Below are positions 61,832 to 64,000 of a DNA stretch of 64,000 nucleotides, piece by piece. Source of the DNA: Glutamicibacter ardleyensis (GTDB taxonomy: Bacteria > Actinomycetota > Actinomycetes > Actinomycetales > Micrococcaceae); the NCBI RefSeq assembly GCF_014644555.1, contig NZ_BMKX01000002.1:496001-560000 (forward strand). The letters are read 5' to 3'. The notes under the pieces were generated by a model that worked only from the letters and a program-made list of their open reading frames with translations, made no database searches and had not been told where the DNA came from. The first letter of the stretch is position 1, and each line of letters opens with the position of its first letter. Both the position numbers and the translations under genes were made by a program.

Positions 61832-64000
61832 GGCTGGCGGACCTTTCCGCCGGCGAGCGTGGCAGTTGCCCAAGTAGCTAGTGCGGCACGATCGATTTTG
61901 GAGTTATGACGAATGTCAGTTGGCAGCGATGAAACAATCAAAACTGCAGCCACGTCCACGCCGGTTTCGGCGACGGCACTACGAACTTTTTGCGATAACT
62001 CGTTGCTTGCGGGGCCTGCTTTGCGCGCTGGCGGAATAGTTTCCATTACGACTACGGCAGCTTGCGTGCCGGCCGGTCCTACGCCCACCAATGCGGCGCG
62101 ACCAGCGCCGGCCACAGACTCAACTGCGTGTTCAGCGGCTACCGGGGTAATTGCACCTTTAGCGGTACTCAATACATGCCCAAGCCGGCCCTCTACCCAA
62201 AGCCGTCCGTCATCATCGAGATGTCCAACATCTCCGGTCCTATGCCAGCCCGGGATTGAAATGCTTACCTGCTCGGTAATCCAAAGCCGGTCATAACGAT
62301 CCTTGATATGTGGGGCGCGCACCAGAATTTCACCAGTGACGTGAGGCGTGTATTCCGGTTGGTCTCCCGCGATGCCCATTGAATCTATGGGGGCAATGGC
62401 TACTTTTGCGCCAGCGACGGCCGTACCAACGCATACACCGTTGCCCTGGCCTGCAGCGCGAATACCCGCAAGGTCGATATCTGTGACGGGAAGTGCCTCG
62501 GTCATGCCATAAGGCGTGTGTACCTGTGCGTTAGGTACAAGCTCTTGGACTTTGGCTAACAATGGTTCTGGAATGGGCGCACCAGCCGAGAGCATCACCG
62601 AAACGTTCGCGAGAGTCTCCCGGTGGGTTGCATCCAAGGAATTCTTGGTTTTCAAAACGTTGGCCAGTGCTGCGGGCGAGGCGAATACCGTCGTTGCATC
62701 TACGGCCACCGCAGCGTCTGCTAGGGCGGAGGCAGTCAGCGTACGTGGTGCGGTGACATCCATATCTGGAGTGACCGAGGTAGCGCCCAATGCTGGACCA
62801 AGCAAGGCAAATGGTGCAAAGCCAGCAACAAGGGCAGAACCGGCTTTGAGATTGTAAGTTTCGCGCAGGGTGTCGCGCATTGCGCCCAACTGACGGTGTG
62901 TATAAACAACACCCTTAGCAGGGCCGGTCGAACCCGAGGTGAAAAGCACCGCGGCGTCAGCATCTGGTTCGGCCGACACAAAATTTGAAGCCTTCGATGA
63001 GAGCTTGTTTCCTACTTCGAAAAGCTCGGGAAGAGAATGCTCAACGCCTAATAGTTTGCGCTTGGCGGCAGGCAAGGTTTCCACTGAAACTTTGGTACCT
63101 GGCCAGTTGAATAGTCGTGCCCCGGTGAGTGCCCGGTCAATACCAATAAGATAGCTTGGCCCAGCGCCCTTGATGGCGCGTCCCAAACCCTTGGTGCCGA
63201 GTCCAGCATCGGCCACTACTATGACAGCCCCTAAACGCAGGCAAGCATAGATCAAAGTTGTTAGCTCAATGCCCGGAGGAACTAGTAAATTAACGCGGTC
63301 TCCGGCCTTAACACCAATTTCCTGGAGACCTGCGGCCAAAGCGTTGACTCGCTGGCCCAACTCTGACCAGGAAAGGGACCGTGGAGGATTAATATCTACC
63401 ACAGCGACGCTGTGATCTGTGGTGCGTGAATCCAACTCTGCGAGCATTGGCCGGTAGTCACCGAGGCTGTCTGCTCGTGAAGAATTTGTGGAGTTCTGAT
63501 TGCTGGACAACCAGTCAAACATTGGGGTGGCGATATCTTTGTCTTCGCCTACCAAATGACTGGCGCCCTCGAAGCGGTGCACCTGCGCGTGCGGGAGTCG
63601 ACCCATTAGATCGCGTAGGTAGCGGTCTGAGAAGACTGGATCTTTGGGACCCCACAACATCAAGACCGGAACGGTGAGCGTGCGTACGGCCTGCGCAATT
63701 TCGTTCAGCGTTGAGCGGCTGGGATGGTCTTCGGCAAAAGGAATATCTGCCACAAAGTTCGCTACGCCATCGCGTTTGGCAGCACTTGTGTAAGGTGCCA
63801 TGAATGCTTTGCGGACTTCTGGATCCAGCGCAGGCTGGGCCAGTGAGTGGGTTACTTGTAAGAATGCGCTGGTGGTCTTGGTGCCCCAGCCATGAACCGC
63901 AGGATGCGAAGCGAGCTTCAAGGCCGCGGGGAGTTCAAAGCCAGCAGGATGAATCGCGGTGTTAGTTAAAATGACGTTGGCCAGCTGATTCTGGTGGCTG
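61828..64000 (-). CDS. oleBC: OleBC fusion: alpha/beta hydrolase and beta-lactone synthetase (5' truncated)
   Basis: The frame is open to the window edge, so its start lies beyond 64000. The visible N-terminal part, about 190 residues, is the second half of an alpha/beta hydrolase: WGPKDPVFSDRYLRDLMGRL carries the acid and RFEGASHLVGEDKD the catalytic His. It continues into an acyl-AMP ligase-fold domain with FTSGSTGPAKGV (P-loop), HTPYGMTEALPV and GWHRTGDVGHLDDDG, ending HNSKIDRAALATWA. This is the known fused OleB (beta-lactone decarboxylase) and OleC (beta-lactone synthetase) of actinobacteria such as Micrococcus luteus. With oleD after it, the cluster should make long-chain internal olefins; oleA is expected just outside. 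Confidence 0.92.
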   Translation of the reverse strand, partial: SHQNQLANVILTNTAIHPAGFELPAALKLASHPAVHGWGTKTTSAFLQVTHSLAQPALDPEVRKAFMAPYTSAAKRDGVANFVADIPFAEDHPSRSTLNEIAQAVRTLTVPVLMLWGPKDPVFSDRYLRDLMGRLPHAQVHRFEGASHLVGEDKDIATPMFDWLSSNQNSTNSSRADSLGDYRPMLAELDSRTTDHSVAVVDINPPRSLSWSELGQRVNALAAGLQEIGVKAGDRVNLLVPPGIELTTLIYACLRLGAVIVVADAGLGTKGLGRAIKGAGPSYLIGIDRALTGARLFNWPGTKVSVETLPAAKRKLLGVEHSLPELFEVGNKLSSKASNFVSAEPDADAAVLFTSGSTGPAKGVVYTHRQLGAMRDTLRETYNLKAGSALVAGFAPFALLGPALGATSVTPDMDVTAPRTLTASALADAAVAVDATTVFASPAALANVLKTKNSLDATHRETLANVSVMLSAGAPIPEPLLAKVQELVPNAQVHTPYGMTEALPVTDIDLAGIRAAGQGNGVCVGTAVAGAKVAIAPIDSMGIAGDQPEYTPHVTGEILVRAPHIKDRYDRLWITEQVSISIPGWHRTGDVGHLDDDGRLWVEGRLGHVLSTAKGAITPVAAEHAVESVAGAGRAALVGVGPAGTQAAVVVMETIPPARKAGPASNELSQKVRSAVAETGVDVAAVLIVSSLPTDIRHNSKIDRAALATWATATLAGGKVRQP

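Overview
The window looks like a chromosomal segment of an actinobacterium, most likely Micrococcaceae (Arthrobacter/Glutamicibacter-like). The grounds are the actinobacterial order of core genes (dxr-rseP-ispG ... proS ... rimP-nusA-ylxR-infB-rbfA ... truB-ribF-rpsO), frequent GTG/TTG starts, a very long Ala/Pro/Gly-rich IF2 N-terminus, and a fused oleBC gene followed by oleD as known from Micrococcus luteus. Base composition looks moderately GC-rich by eye; it was not computed. I see no rRNA or tRNA gene, insertion sequence, prophage or CRISPR array.

Layout. 1-10105: two peptide/opine-type ABC importers of the Dpp/Opp class. The first is cut by the window edge and shows two permeases and a fused double ATPase. 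The second is complete: lipoprotein binding protein, an unusually long permease, a second permease and a fused double ATPase. 10257-13547: hemerythrin protein, GNAT, then a TetR regulator divergent from an acyl-CoA dehydrogenase, with a perfect palindrome between them. 13667-18626: isoprenoid genes dxr and ispG with the site-2 protease rseP, separated by a YciI-like protein and an FMN reductase. 18652-22088: GNAT plus a family of three secreted lipoproteins, the third a pseudogene, then about 1 kb without genes.

23148-29509: proS, a TSUP exporter, a NarL-type two-component system and an anchored DUF4439-like protein. 29674-35416: the translation/transcription block rimP, nusA, ylxR, infB, rbfA. 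35617-42953: accessory genes, including an etfB-etfA-cytochrome b-like operon whose membrane protein carries three copies of a short RMxGYxPLR motif. 43175-47167: truB, two small membrane proteins, ribF, a methyltransferase and rpsO with a probable structured leader. 47422-50635: class V aminotransferase, a pRiA4b ORF-3-like protein, a DUF4282 protein.

50718-56768: tricarboxylate transporter tctCBA plus a universal stress protein, divergent from a CitA/CitB-type two-component system that probably controls it. 56911-60539: a trimethylamine monooxygenase-like FMO, prephenate dehydratase and an IclR regulator. 60821-64000: oleD and oleBC for head-to-head long-chain olefin synthesis, running off the right edge.

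Functionally the window mixes housekeeping genes with nutrient acquisition (peptides, tricarboxylates, methylated amines) and fatty-acid-linked metabolism (acyl-CoA dehydrogenase, ETF, olefin synthesis). The most unusual items are the repeated motif of the ETF-linked cytochrome, a hairpin in the leader of the tmm-like gene, the three-lesion lipoprotein pseudogene, and promoters placed so that dxr and truB would be leaderless.
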